Made by a program: the position numbers and the translations under genes
Notes under the pieces: model-generated
Database searches by the model: none
Seen by the model: the letters and a program-made list of their open reading frames with translations, nothing else
Told to the model about the DNA's origin: nothing
In this document: piece by piece, positions 9,958 to 18,899 of the stretch
How positions within the stretch are numbered: position 1 is the first letter of the stretch
Layout: the number at the start of each line of letters is the position of its first letter
Origin: Rubrivivax sp.
GTDB taxonomy: Bacteria; Pseudomonadota; Gammaproteobacteria; Burkholderiales; Burkholderiaceae_C
Assembly (NCBI GenBank): GCA_020852865.1
Contig: JADYZZ010000070.1
Location: 51,935 to 115,934, forward strand
Length of the DNA: 64,000 bases
Reading direction: 5' to 3'

Positions 9958-11670
9958 TCAGGCCTGTTCGCCGCTCACCCAGCCGCGCACGATGTGGGCC
10001 ACGGCTGCGGGGTTGTCGCGCGCGAGCTTGCGTGCCGCCTCGAGCTTGGCCGAGGCGCGCGGGCCTTCGAGCGCGGGCAGCATCGGGTTGCCCGCCGCCG
10101 CGGGCGCGGCGTCGCCGACGACTTCGCTCAGCTGCGCGCCGGGCGCAGCTGCCGCCGCGGCGGGCGCCGCCGCGAGCAGCGCGACGACGGCCGGACGCAC
10201 GAGCGTGAACACGATCACCAGCGCCACCAGCGCCAGCGCCGCCGGCGCGGCCGCGCTGCGCAGCAAGTCGGTGAGCCAGGGCTGCTGCCACAGCGGCACC
10301 GCCTCGGGCGCACTCACCGGCTCGCTGCGGAACGGCACGTTGACGACCTTGACCTGGTCGCCGCGCGCGGCGTTGTAGCCGATGCCCTGCTGTACGAGTG
10401 CGGTGAGCTGCTCGAGCTCCTTGTCGGCCAGCGGCGCGCTCGTCGTCTTGCCCTTGGCGTCGGTGCTGGTGCGGTGGTTCACCACCACCGCCGCCGACAG
10501 GCGCTTGACGCTGCCGACGGCGTTCTTCGTCACCGTCACCGTCTTGTCGACCTCGAAGCGCGTGGCCTGCTCGCGGCGGCTCGTGCCGCCGCCGCTGCTG
10601 CCGCCGCCGGCGGCCTGCAGCGTCTGCGCCGCGCCGTTGACGGGCGCCGTGGCCGGCACCGGCGGCTGGTTGCTCTGCGCGCCGGGCACGCCGGCCGCCG
10701 TCGTGCTGCCGGGCTGGCTGCTTTCCTCGGTGCGCTGCTCGCGCACCGTGGGCTTGGCTTCGCCGCCCTGGTTGGGGCTGTAGGCCTCGGCCGTCTGCAG
10801 CACCTGCGCGAAGTCGATGTCGGCGCTGACGCTGGCGCGCACGTTGTCGCGGCCGACCACCGGCTCGAGCAGCGCGACGACGCGCTTGAGCAGCGAGGCT
10901 TCGATTTCGCTGCGGTAGGCGAGCTGCTGCGAGTCCAGGCCTTCGCTCTCGCCTTCGCCGCGCCCGGCGCCGGCCAGCAGCGTGCCGTTGCTGTCGATCA
11001 CGCTCACCGCCTTCGGGGCGAGCTCGGGCACGCTCGAGCTGACCAGGTGCACGATGCCGGCGACCTGGCTGCGCTCGAGCGCGCGGCCCGGCTGCAGGTT
11101 CAGCACCACCGAGGCGGCGGGCTTTTGCTGCTCGCGGAAGAAGCCGTTCATCTGCGGCAGCGCCAGGTGCACGCGCGCCGACTGCACCGGCGAGAGCGAC
11201 TGGATCGAGCGCACCAGTTCGCCTTCGATGGCGCGCTGCATGCTCATGCGCTCCTGCCCCTGCGTCTGGCCGAACGGCGATTTGTCGAGCACTTCGTAGC
11301 CGCTGCTGCCGCCGGCGCTGCCCGCGCCGCCGCTGGGCAGACCGGCGGCGGCGAGCTTCATGCGCAGCTCGTGCACGCGCGCGGCCGGCACCATGAGCGC
11401 GCCGCCTGCGCCCTCGGCGAAGCGGTACGGCACGTTCATCTGCGCCAGGCGCTCGATGACCTGCCCGCCGTCCTTTTGCGACAGGCCGGCGAACAGCACG
11501 CGGTACTCGCCGTCGCGCGCACCGCCGACCAGCGCGACGACGATGGCGGCGAGCGCGGCCAGACCGAGCAGCGCCGCGAGCTGCGTGCGCCCGGGCAGGG
11601 CGCGCCAGCGTGCGGCCAGCGCGGGCGGCGCGGGCACGAGCGGGGCGGATTCGACGACGGCGTTGTCCAT
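9958..11670 (-). CDS. fliF: Flagellar M-ring protein FliF
   Basis: YRVLFAGLSQKDGGQVIERLAQMNVPYRFAEGAGGALMVPAARVHELRMKLAAAGLP; start set at MDNAVVESAP. Confidence 0.96.
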   Translation of the reverse strand: MDNAVVESAPLVPAPPALAARWRALPGRTQLAALLGLAALAAIVVALVGGARDGEYRVLFAGLSQKDGGQVIERLAQMNVPYRFAEGAGGALMVPAARVHELRMKLAAAGLPSGGAGSAGGSSGYEVLDKSPFGQTQGQERMSMQRAIEGELVRSIQSLSPVQSARVHLALPQMNGFFREQQKPAASVVLNLQPGRALERSQVAGIVHLVSSSVPELAPKAVSVIDSNGTLLAGAGRGEGESEGLDSQQLAYRSEIEASLLKRVVALLEPVVGRDNVRASVSADIDFAQVLQTAEAYSPNQGGEAKPTVREQRTEESSQPGSTTAAGVPGAQSNQPPVPATAPVNGAAQTLQAAGGGSSGGGTSRREQATRFEVDKTVTVTKNAVGSVKRLSAAVVVNHRTSTDAKGKTTSAPLADKELEQLTALVQQGIGYNAARGDQVKVVNVPFRSEPVSAPEAVPLWQQPWLTDLLRSAAAPAALALVALVIVFTLVRPAVVALLAAAPAAAAAAPGAQLSEVVGDAAPAAAGNPMLPALEGPRASAKLEAARKLARDNPAAVAHIVRGWVSGEQA

Positions 11671-11839
11671 GCGGCGGGGTGTCCAGGCTCCGGCTGCCGC
11701 GGCGCGGGGCGCGCACGGCGGCTGTCCGAGGAGCATTCTTCAGCCGCGGCCGCAAGACGGTGGGGCGAGAAGGCGGCCAAAGCGCGGGCTGTTCGCACCA
11801 CCATGCCGCGCCGATGCCGCCTACAGTGCCACGGCCGCC

Positions 11840-12169
11840 ATGAACGATCTGCGCATCAAGCCTTTCGACTTCCAGGCCGCCGTCGCACGGGCCGGCCTGC
11901 GGCCCGACGGCACGCCCGCTGCGGGTGCGCCGGCCGGCGCCGTGCCGGGCGGGTTTCGCACGGCGATGGCCTCGGCGCTGCAGGACGTGAGCCGCAGCCA
12001 GCTCGAGGCGCAGCGGTTGCAGCGCGAACTCGCGCTCGACAACCCCGGCGTCAGCCTCGAGCAGACGATGCTCGCGATGCAGAAGGCCCAGCTCGGCTTC
12101 ACCGCAGCGGTGCAGGTGCGCAACCGCCTGCTGCAGGCCTACAGCGAGATCATGAACATGCAGGTCTAG
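11840..12169 (+). CDS. fliE: Flagellar hook-basal body complex protein FliE
   Basis: MNDLRIKPFDFQAAVARAG...NPGVSLEQTMLAMQKAQLGFTAAVQVRNRLLQAYSEIMNMQV. Confidence 0.95.
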   Translation: MNDLRIKPFDFQAAVARAGLRPDGTPAAGAPAGAVPGGFRTAMASALQDVSRSQLEAQRLQRELALDNPGVSLEQTMLAMQKAQLGFTAAVQVRNRLLQAYSEIMNMQV

Positions 12170-12188
12170 ACCTGCACCCGGCCTGCCC

Positions 12189-12791
12189 TCAGCAAGCCGG
12201 CGTGCCCGGCAGCGCGCCGCGCAGGCTGCATACCCGCGCGCGGCCCAGCACACCGAGATCGACGCGCAGCTGCCCGGGCCCCGCCTCGAGCAGCGCTTCG
12301 ACGCTGGCGTCGGCGCGGCCGTCGGCGTCGAAACGCACGCTGCGCGCCGCGATCAGCCGCACGCCGCGGTGGTCGTCGGCCTGCACGCTCGCGAGCCGGC
12401 AGGCGCCCGCCTGGTCGCAGCGGCAGCCGGGTGCGCTGGTCACGGCCCAGCACCAGGATGCGCCGGCGCGGGCCTCGAAGTGCAGCGGCACGCCGCGGCG
12501 CGCCGCCTCGAAGCGCGCTTGGGCCAGGTCGGCGACGAGCGCCTGGGCGGCCGCCTGCAGCCGGTGGCGCTCGAGCGCGCTGCCGAGCGAGGGCAGGGCC
12601 AGCGTGCCGAGCACGGCGAGCACGGCCAGCGTGATGGCGAGCTCGATCAGCGTGAAGCCGCGCCGGCGACACGCGCTGCGCTGCGTGCGGGCAAACCGGC
12701 GCGCCTCGCCGCCCGTGGGGGTACCGGGCGCGCGCTCCACGGCGGCACGCCGTCGCAGCCTGCAAGGCTGCGAATCATGCCCGCGGTTCAT
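12189..12791 (-). CDS. GspH/FimT-type pseudopilin (prepilin-like)
   Basis: RRRGFTLIELAITLAVLAVLGTLALPSLGSALERHRLQAAAQALVADLAQARFEAARRGVPL class III signal peptide and GspH/FimT pattern. Confidence 0.82.
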   Translation of the reverse strand: MNRGHDSQPCRLRRRAAVERAPGTPTGGEARRFARTQRSACRRRGFTLIELAITLAVLAVLGTLALPSLGSALERHRLQAAAQALVADLAQARFEAARRGVPLHFEARAGASWCWAVTSAPGCRCDQAGACRLASVQADDHRGVRLIAARSVRFDADGRADASVEALLEAGPGQLRVDLGVLGRARVCSLRGALPGTPAC

Positions 12792-12805
12792 GTCTTCACC
12801 GGCAC

Positions 12806-13204
12806 TCAGCGATTCCAGCAGCGCGCGTGCGGGCCGCTGCGCGCGAAGCCGGCATCGACCTCGAGCGTGAGCACGGCGCAGGCGCTGTCGTCGGACTGCG
12901 CCCCGAGCGCGGTGGCGCGCGCGCGGTAGGCCTCGACCCCGGCCGCTTCGAGCGCGATGCGGTAGCGGCCCTGCACGCTGCGTGCGGGCAGGGCCAGAGC
13001 CGCCAGCCGGTCCGCGTACAGACCGTGGGCGGCGCGAAAGCGCTCCTGCGCCGCCTGCAGCGCGGTGAGCGCGTGCACGGCGTCGGCGCGTCCGGCGCGC
13101 TGCAGCTCGCTGCGGTAGCCGGGCAGCGCGACGCCCAGCAGCAGCGCCGTCGCGGCCAGCACGACCAGCAGTTCGATCAGCGTGAAGCCGCGCGCACCGT
13201 GCAT
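12806..13204 (-). CDS. Type IV pilin-like protein (PilE family)
   Basis: MHGARGFTLIELLVVLAATALLLGVALPGYRSELQRAGRADAVHALTALQAAQERFRAAHGLYA. Confidence 0.82.
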   Translation of the reverse strand: MHGARGFTLIELLVVLAATALLLGVALPGYRSELQRAGRADAVHALTALQAAQERFRAAHGLYADRLAALALPARSVQGRYRIALEAAGVEAYRARATALGAQSDDSACAVLTLEVDAGFARSGPHARCWNR

Positions 13205-13209
13205 CGTCT

Positions 13210-13962
13210 TCACCTCGGCGCGGACAGCCGGTGCCGGCGCTGGGCCTGGTCGATCCACAGCTGCAGATCGCGCTCGGCTGCAGGGGCGAGGGTCCATGCG
13301 CAGCCCAGGCGCGTGCCGCGCGCCGAGGCTGCCAGTGCGCCGGTGTGCTGCAGCTCGAGCGCGGCACGAAAGCGCGTTTCGGCGTCGAGCGTGATCTCGG
13401 CGCCGGCGATCGTGGTGCCGGCGGCGAGCGGCGGGAGATCGTCGGGCTGAAGGAGCGCGCAGCCGCCGATGCTGACGTCGAGCACGCGCAGCGCGAGCGC
13501 CGCGCCGGGAACGCCCGGGTGCTGCAACCGCGCTGTCGGCGCGTGCCGCTCCTGCGTGCGCACGCGGTAGGCGCCGCGGCGCTGGAAGCGGTAGATCTCA
13601 CGCGGCAGCCCGGCGCGCAGCGTGCTCGCGCGTGCCCCGTGCACCAGCATCAGACCCTGCAGGTCGAACTGCAGCTTGACGCTGTCGAGGTAGGCCACGG
13701 CCACCGCCTCGTCGGCGTCGAGCAGCCGTTCGAGCTGCGGCACGGTGGGGTCGGCGGCGAAGCCCAGGCCCTGTTCGTCGAGCGCCCACAGCGTCACGGT
13801 GAGGGCCGTGCCGTCGGACGCGTTGAGGATCACCGGCACGCTGCCGTCGCGCAACTGCCGCAGCAGCGCGCGCCGCTCCTGCGGATGGCCGACGCGGAAG
13901 TCCGCCCGGCGGTCGGCGCCGCCGGCGGCGTCGAGCGCTGCGGGCCGCGTCTCGGCGTACAC
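13210..13962 (-). CDS. Flagellar brake protein, YcgR-like (N-domain plus PilZ)
   Basis: ...REIYRFQRRGAYRVRT...LRVLDVSIGGCALLQPDDLPPLAAG (RxxxR ... D/NxSxxG PilZ motif); start (GTG) inferred. Confidence 0.75.
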   Translation of the reverse strand: MYAETRPAALDAAGGADRRADFRVGHPQERRALLRQLRDGSVPVILNASDGTALTVTLWALDEQGLGFAADPTVPQLERLLDADEAVAVAYLDSVKLQFDLQGLMLVHGARASTLRAGLPREIYRFQRRGAYRVRTQERHAPTARLQHPGVPGAALALRVLDVSIGGCALLQPDDLPPLAAGTTIAGAEITLDAETRFRAALELQHTGALAASARGTRLGCAWTLAPAAERDLQLWIDQAQRRHRLSAPR

Positions 13963-13973
13963 GGCGGCCGCCT

Positions 13974-14291
13974 TCAGTGCAGCGTGCGGCGCCGCCCGGC
14001 CAGAGCGTCGTCGAGCGTTGCCAGCCAGGGTTCGGCGAGCTGGCGGATCTCGGCGTCGTTGACGAGGATGCGCTGCATGAGGCGCGACTTGCTGCGCGCG
14101 GCGTCGAGCGAGGCCTGGCGGTCGCCGGCAGCGGCCGGCTGCTCGCTGGCCTGCTTGAGCCGGCTGATGAGCAGCACGCAGGCGCCCTCGAGCTTGACGA
14201 CGCGGTCCCAGTGGCCGGCGCGCGCGGCGGCCAGCATGTCCGCGCTGGCGCGCTCGATCGCTTCGTAGTAGTGGAGCAGTTGCGGGTCCAT
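13974..14291 (-). CDS. fliT: Flagellar chaperone FliT-like protein
   Basis: Small helical protein MDPQLLHYYEAIERASADMLAAARAGHWDRVVKLEGAC directly downstream of fliS. Confidence 0.8.
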   Translation of the reverse strand: MDPQLLHYYEAIERASADMLAAARAGHWDRVVKLEGACVLLISRLKQASEQPAAAGDRQASLDAARSKSRLMQRILVNDAEIRQLAEPWLATLDDALAGRRRTLH

Positions 14292-14312
14292 TCGGCGGTC
14301 CTGGGGTTCGGC

Positions 14313-14753
14313 TCAGCGCGCGCCGTCGGCGGCGCGCACCTGGGCGGCGATCGAGGCCCAGGCCTGCTGCAGCGGCAGCACCAGGCGCTGGCACTCGTCG
14401 AGCGCGGCTTCGTCGTTGCGCAGGTTGGCCTGCGTCAGGCGCACGGTGAGGTAGCGGTAGAGCTCGTTCAGATCGCTTGCCAGCGTGCCGCCGGCACGCA
14501 GGTCGAGGCCGCCGCGCAGGCCCTCCTCGACGATGCCCACGGCGCGCCGCAGCGCCGCGCCCTTGGCTTCGAGCCGGCCTTCGCGCAGCGCGCCGCGCGC
14601 CACCGCGATGGCTTCCATGAAGCCGTCGAAGAGCATCGCCACCAGCGTGTGCGGCGAGGCGACCGCGACCTGCGACTCGACGCCGATCTGCTGGTACAGG
14701 CCGCCGTGCTGGCGGGCGGCCGGGTGGCGGGAAGCTTGCGGGGAGGTGAACAT
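14313..14753 (-). CDS. fliS: Flagellin chaperone FliS
   Basis: YQQIGVESQVAVASPHTLVAMLFDGFMEAIAVARGAL. Confidence 0.95.
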   Translation of the reverse strand: MFTSPQASRHPAARQHGGLYQQIGVESQVAVASPHTLVAMLFDGFMEAIAVARGALREGRLEAKGAALRRAVGIVEEGLRGGLDLRAGGTLASDLNELYRYLTVRLTQANLRNDEAALDECQRLVLPLQQAWASIAAQVRAADGAR

Positions 14754-14846
14754 CGGTCGTCGCGCTCGCGGCTGGATGCGCTGTTATCGGCCCGCGGTGC
14801 ACGCGCTTGAGCGCGGCCCGGGCGCGACGGCGCCGACCGATTCGCG

Positions 14847-16286
14847 CTACGACTTCCTGTTCGTCATGGCGGCGAGCTGCTGCGTGACGTAGCTGCCCAG
14901 CGCCTGCAGCTTGGCCACCTGCGTGTCCATCGCGGTGAACTGCTTGACCAGGCGCTGCTGGTAGGCGTCGACGCGCTGGCTCAGCGCGTCCTGCGCCGCG
15001 CCGTTGAGCGTCAGGCGCTTTTGCAGCGAGGCCTGCGCGGCGCTCAGGCTGCCGTCGCTGCCGAGCATGTCGGCGGCCAGCCTAGCGGTGCGTCGGGCGA
15101 AGCCGTCGCCGGCGGTGTCGCCGGGGTCCAGGTTGGTGAAGGCCTTCTTCATCTCGGCGAGGTTGCCGAGCGCGGCGTCGAGCTTGCCCTGCGCGAGCGC
15201 GAGCGTGCCGTCGCGCTGCATCTCCAGCCCGAGCGAGGAGAGCGTGGGAAACAGCGACGAGGCCGACGAAGGGATGTTGACGATGCCGCGCAGCCGGTTG
15301 AGCAGCGTCAGCACCGAACCTTCGCCCTGCAGCGGGCCGCCGACGCGCGTTGTCGGGTCGTACTTGGTCTGCGCGGCGATGTGGCCGACGAGCGCGTTGT
15401 AGGCGTCGGCGAAGGACTTGACCGCCGCCTGCAGCGCCGCCTTGTCCGACGCCACGGTGATCTGCACCGGCGTCGCCGATACCTTGTTGAGCTGGAGCGT
15501 CAGGCCCTGCACGACGCCGGTGAGCTGGTTCGACGTCGAGCTGACGGCGATGCCGTTGACGGTGGCCCGGGCGTCGGCGGCGGCCTGCGCGCGCTGCATC
15601 GCGGCGGCGCCCGAGGGCGGGTCGTAGGCCAGGCGCGACAGCCCGGCGGCGTCGGTGTCGTTGCCGTCGGCGTCGGCGGCGGTGATGCGAAAGCCGTTGC
15701 TCGCGCCCGTGGCCGTGGAGTTCAGCGCCAGGCGCACGCCGCTGGCGTCGGTGATCAGCGACGCGGTCACGCCGGCGCCGCTGGCGTTGATCTTGTCACG
15801 CAGGCTCTGCAGCGTGTCGTCGGCCGCGACGTCGATCGCCACCGGCGTGGCGCCGCTCTTGGCGCCGAAGGTGGTGGCGCCGGCGTCCCAGCTGCCCAGT
15901 TCGATCGTCAGGCGGCCGGCGCCGACGAGATCCGTCGCCGCGCCGAACACGCCGGTCGAGGCCAGCGTCTGGCCGCTGGCGAGCGCCTGCACGGCCACCG
16001 CGTAGCTGCCCAGCGCAGCGGAGCCTGCGCTGGCGGAGACGACGGCCGCGTCGCTCGACGCAGCGGTCGAACTCGCCCACAGCGTCGGGTTGTTCAGCGC
16101 GCCGCTGGCGTCTTGCAGCGCGCCGAGCAGGCTTTGCATGCGCCCGAAGGCCGAGACCTGGGTCTGCATGACGTTGGCCGCGGCCTGCATCTGCCTGAGC
16201 GGCTGCTTCTCGAGCGCCACGAGCTGCGTGACCATCGAGTTGATGTCGATACCGCTGCCGATTCCGAGCGACGTGATGGCGGGCAT
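14847..16286 (-). CDS. fliD: Flagellar capping protein FliD
   Basis: MPAITSLGIGSGIDINSMVTQLVALEKQPLRQM... Confidence 0.96.
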   Translation of the reverse strand: MPAITSLGIGSGIDINSMVTQLVALEKQPLRQMQAAANVMQTQVSAFGRMQSLLGALQDASGALNNPTLWASSTAASSDAAVVSASAGSAALGSYAVAVQALASGQTLASTGVFGAATDLVGAGRLTIELGSWDAGATTFGAKSGATPVAIDVAADDTLQSLRDKINASGAGVTASLITDASGVRLALNSTATGASNGFRITAADADGNDTDAAGLSRLAYDPPSGAAAMQRAQAAADARATVNGIAVSSTSNQLTGVVQGLTLQLNKVSATPVQITVASDKAALQAAVKSFADAYNALVGHIAAQTKYDPTTRVGGPLQGEGSVLTLLNRLRGIVNIPSSASSLFPTLSSLGLEMQRDGTLALAQGKLDAALGNLAEMKKAFTNLDPGDTAGDGFARRTARLAADMLGSDGSLSAAQASLQKRLTLNGAAQDALSQRVDAYQQRLVKQFTAMDTQVAKLQALGSYVTQQLAAMTNRKS

Positions 16287-16331
16287 GTCTGACTCCTGCG
16301 CGGGGCATGGGGCGGCGCCGGACGGGCACGT

Positions 16332-16378
16332 GCGAAGGGGCTCCGCGCGGCCCCTTCGCGGGCCTCTCGGAGCCCCTT
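16332..16378. promoter_or_regulatory. Two overlapping perfect 10-bp hairpins in the fliC-fliD intergenic region (possible terminator/attenuator)
   Basis: GCGAAGGGGC(16332-16341)/GCCCCTTCGC(16350-16359) and AAGGGGCTCC(16335-16344)/GGAGCCCCTT(16369-16378) share bases and so are mutually exclusive. Confidence 0.6.
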
Positions 16379-16423
16379 ATCGGCAGGGCGGGTGGGGACT
16401 TGAGCCCGAGCCCGCCGGACGCG

Positions 16424-17290
16424 TCAATTCCTGAGCAGCGCCAGCACCTGCTGCGGCAGCTGGTTGGCCTGCGCCACCATGGCGTTGCCGGCCTGCTGCA
16501 GGATCTGCGCGCGCGACAGGTTCGCCGTCTCGGCGGCGTAGTCGGCGTCCATGATGCGGCTGCGCGCGGCGCTCTGGTTCTCGGTGGCGATCTGCAGGTT
16601 GGAGATCACGTTTTCGAAGCGGTTCTGGATCGCGCCGTAGATGGCGCGCTGCGAGTTGATGGTGGCGAGCGCCTGGTCGATGTTGCCGATCGCCGACACC
16701 GCGCCGGCGAACGTGGCAATGCTGGCCGGCGGCGCGCCCGTGCCGGTGAGCACGGCGCTGCCGAGCACGGTGGTGATCGAGGCCGCGCCGCTCCAGTTGA
16801 AGCCGTCGACCGAGATCTGGTCGATCTTGCTGCTGTCGTTGGCGCCGATCTGGTACGTCGATGCGGCGGTCGTCGCCAGGATCGACACGCCGTTGAACTG
16901 CGTGCCCTGCAGCGTGCGCGTCGCTTCCTGGGCGAGCTGCACGAACTCCTGGTTCAGGCTGGCCGCGTCGGTGGTGTTGTTGGTGCCGTTGGCGGCCTGC
17001 ACGGCGAGCTCGCGCATGCGCTGGAACAGGTTGGTCACGCTGCCCAGGGCGCCTTCGCCGACCTGTGCCTGCGAGATGGCGTCGTTGGCGTTGCGCGCCG
17101 CCGCCGTCATGCCGCGCACCTGCGTGTTCATGCGGTCGGCGATGGCCAGGCCGGCTGCGTCGTCCTTGGCGCTGTTGACGCGCAGGCCCGAGCTCAGGCG
17201 CTGCATCGACGTGGAGAGCAGGCCCTGGCTGGTGTTCAGGCTGCGCTGCGCATTCAGCGAGACCAGGTTCGTGTTGATCGTCTGCGGCAC
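16424..17290 (-). CDS. fliC: Flagellin (copy 1)
   Basis: MPQTINTNLVSLNAQRSLNTSQGLLSTSMQRLSSGLRVNSAKDDAAGLAIADRM... flagellin N- and C-domains. Confidence 0.97.
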   Translation of the reverse strand: MPQTINTNLVSLNAQRSLNTSQGLLSTSMQRLSSGLRVNSAKDDAAGLAIADRMNTQVRGMTAAARNANDAISQAQVGEGALGSVTNLFQRMRELAVQAANGTNNTTDAASLNQEFVQLAQEATRTLQGTQFNGVSILATTAASTYQIGANDSSKIDQISVDGFNWSGAASITTVLGSAVLTGTGAPPASIATFAGAVSAIGNIDQALATINSQRAIYGAIQNRFENVISNLQIATENQSAARSRIMDADYAAETANLSRAQILQQAGNAMVAQANQLPQQVLALLRN

Positions 17291-17460
17291 GGCATTTCTC
17301 CAGGCTGGTGGCGTTCGGTTCGGCGGGGCGTTTCGAGCCGCCGATCGACCGAAGCGCTGGATCGCAGCTTAGGGCGCCGCCTGCCGCGCCGCTCGCCGGA
17401 AATGCGCCGGCATCGTCGATCAATTCGACCCTGCCGCCGCCGTCGCACGGACAAAGACGA

Positions 17461-17486
17461 AGGGCCCGCCGTCGCCGGCGGGCCCT
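17461..17486 (-). terminator. Strong hairpin downstream of flagellin copy 2
   Basis: AGGGCCCGCCG-TCGC-CGGCGGGCCCT perfect 11-bp stem; minus-strand 3' flank TCGTCTTTGT is only weakly T-rich. Confidence 0.65.
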
Positions 17487-17519
17487 CTGCGCCTGCGCGC
17501 CTGCGCGCCTGGCGCTGCG

Positions 17520-18383
17520 CTACCTGAGAAGCGACAGCACCAGCTGCGGCAGCTGGTTGGCCTGCGCCACCATCGCGTTGCCGGCCTGCTGCAGGATCTG
17601 CGAGCGCGACAGGTTGGCCGTCTCGCTGGCGTAGTCGGCGTCGACGATGCGGCTGCGCGCGGCGGTCTGCGTCTCGACGCCGGTCTGCAGGTTCGAGATC
17701 ACGTTCTCGAAGCGGTTCTGCACGGCGCCGTAGATGGCGCGCTGCGAGTTGAGCGTGGCCAGCGCCGAGTCGAGGTTGCCGATCGCCGACACCGCACCGG
17801 CGAACGAGCTGATGTCGGCCGTCGGCGTCCCGGTGCCGGTGAGGATCGCGCTTCCGAGCACGGTGGTGAGGGTGGACTTCGCGGTCCAGTCGAAGCCGTC
17901 GACGGTGATCTGGTCGATGTTGCTGGTGTTGTTGGCGCCGATCTGGTAGGTCGAGGCGGCCGTCGTGGCGAGGATCTTGTTGCCGTTGAACTGCGTGCCG
18001 CCGAGCGTGCGCGTCGCTTCCTGCGCGAGCTGGACGAACTCCTGGTTCAGGCTGGCCGCGTCGGTGCTGTTGTTGGTGCCGTTGGCGGCCTGCACGGCGA
18101 GCTCGCGCATGCGCTGGAACAGGTTGGACACGCTGCCCAGCGCGCCGTCCGCGGTCTGCGCCTGCGAGATCGCGTCGTTGGCGTTGCGCGCCGCGACCGT
18201 CATGCCGCGCACCTGCGAGTTCATGCGGTCGGCGATGGCCAGGCCGGCGGCGTCGTCCTTGGCGCTGTTGACGCGCAGGCCCGAACTCAGGCGCTGCATC
18301 GAGGTGGCGAGCGACGATTGACTCAGGTTCAACTGGCGCTGCGCGTTGATGGACACCATGTTGGTGTTGATCGTCTGGGGCAT
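17520..18383 (-). CDS. fliC: Flagellin (copy 2)
   Basis: MPQTINTNMVSINAQRQLNLSQSSLATSMQRLSSGLRVNSAKDDAAGLAIADRM...; tandem paralogue of 16424-17290. Confidence 0.97.
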   Translation of the reverse strand: MPQTINTNMVSINAQRQLNLSQSSLATSMQRLSSGLRVNSAKDDAAGLAIADRMNSQVRGMTVAARNANDAISQAQTADGALGSVSNLFQRMRELAVQAANGTNNSTDAASLNQEFVQLAQEATRTLGGTQFNGNKILATTAASTYQIGANNTSNIDQITVDGFDWTAKSTLTTVLGSAILTGTGTPTADISSFAGAVSAIGNLDSALATLNSQRAIYGAVQNRFENVISNLQTGVETQTAARSRIVDADYASETANLSRSQILQQAGNAMVAQANQLPQLVLSLLR

Positions 18384-18899
18384 GGTAGCTCTCCTATCGT
18401 TGACTGAAACCGGGCCGAGGCCCGGCGGTTTCGGCTTACGACGGCGAGAGTCGCGCCGCTTGGGCCTGCATCCTGGCGCCTCGGGCCTTGCGGCCTTCGG
18501 CTCCTGGTCACCGCCCGCGACTGCGGTGCCGGCCGGAGCGGACTCCGGATCCGTCACCGCCTTCGCTGCGGGACAACGCGGAAGATGCAACCACGCGTTG
18601 CTCCGGTTTTCGGTGCCGGCCGCGGGGGCTTTAGTCCTTTTCGCTGCCGCGCCGCGACGGCGAGCTTGTGCGCACGCACGCGATCGGCAGCCGCACTCGG
18701 CGCAACAGGCCCCTCGGCGTGGCGGAATTCCCGGATTCCGGGTGCCCCTGGCGCCGCCCGGCGATCCAACAGCGGGCGGGAGGCGGCGCTGTTCCGGCCG
18801 CAGGCCGCAAGCCGTCTTCCTAGACTGGCGTGCCGCCGGCATCGGCTGGTGCGCCGCTTCGCGGCGTGCCGTCGGCCGGCCCGAACACGGAGTCCGCCG

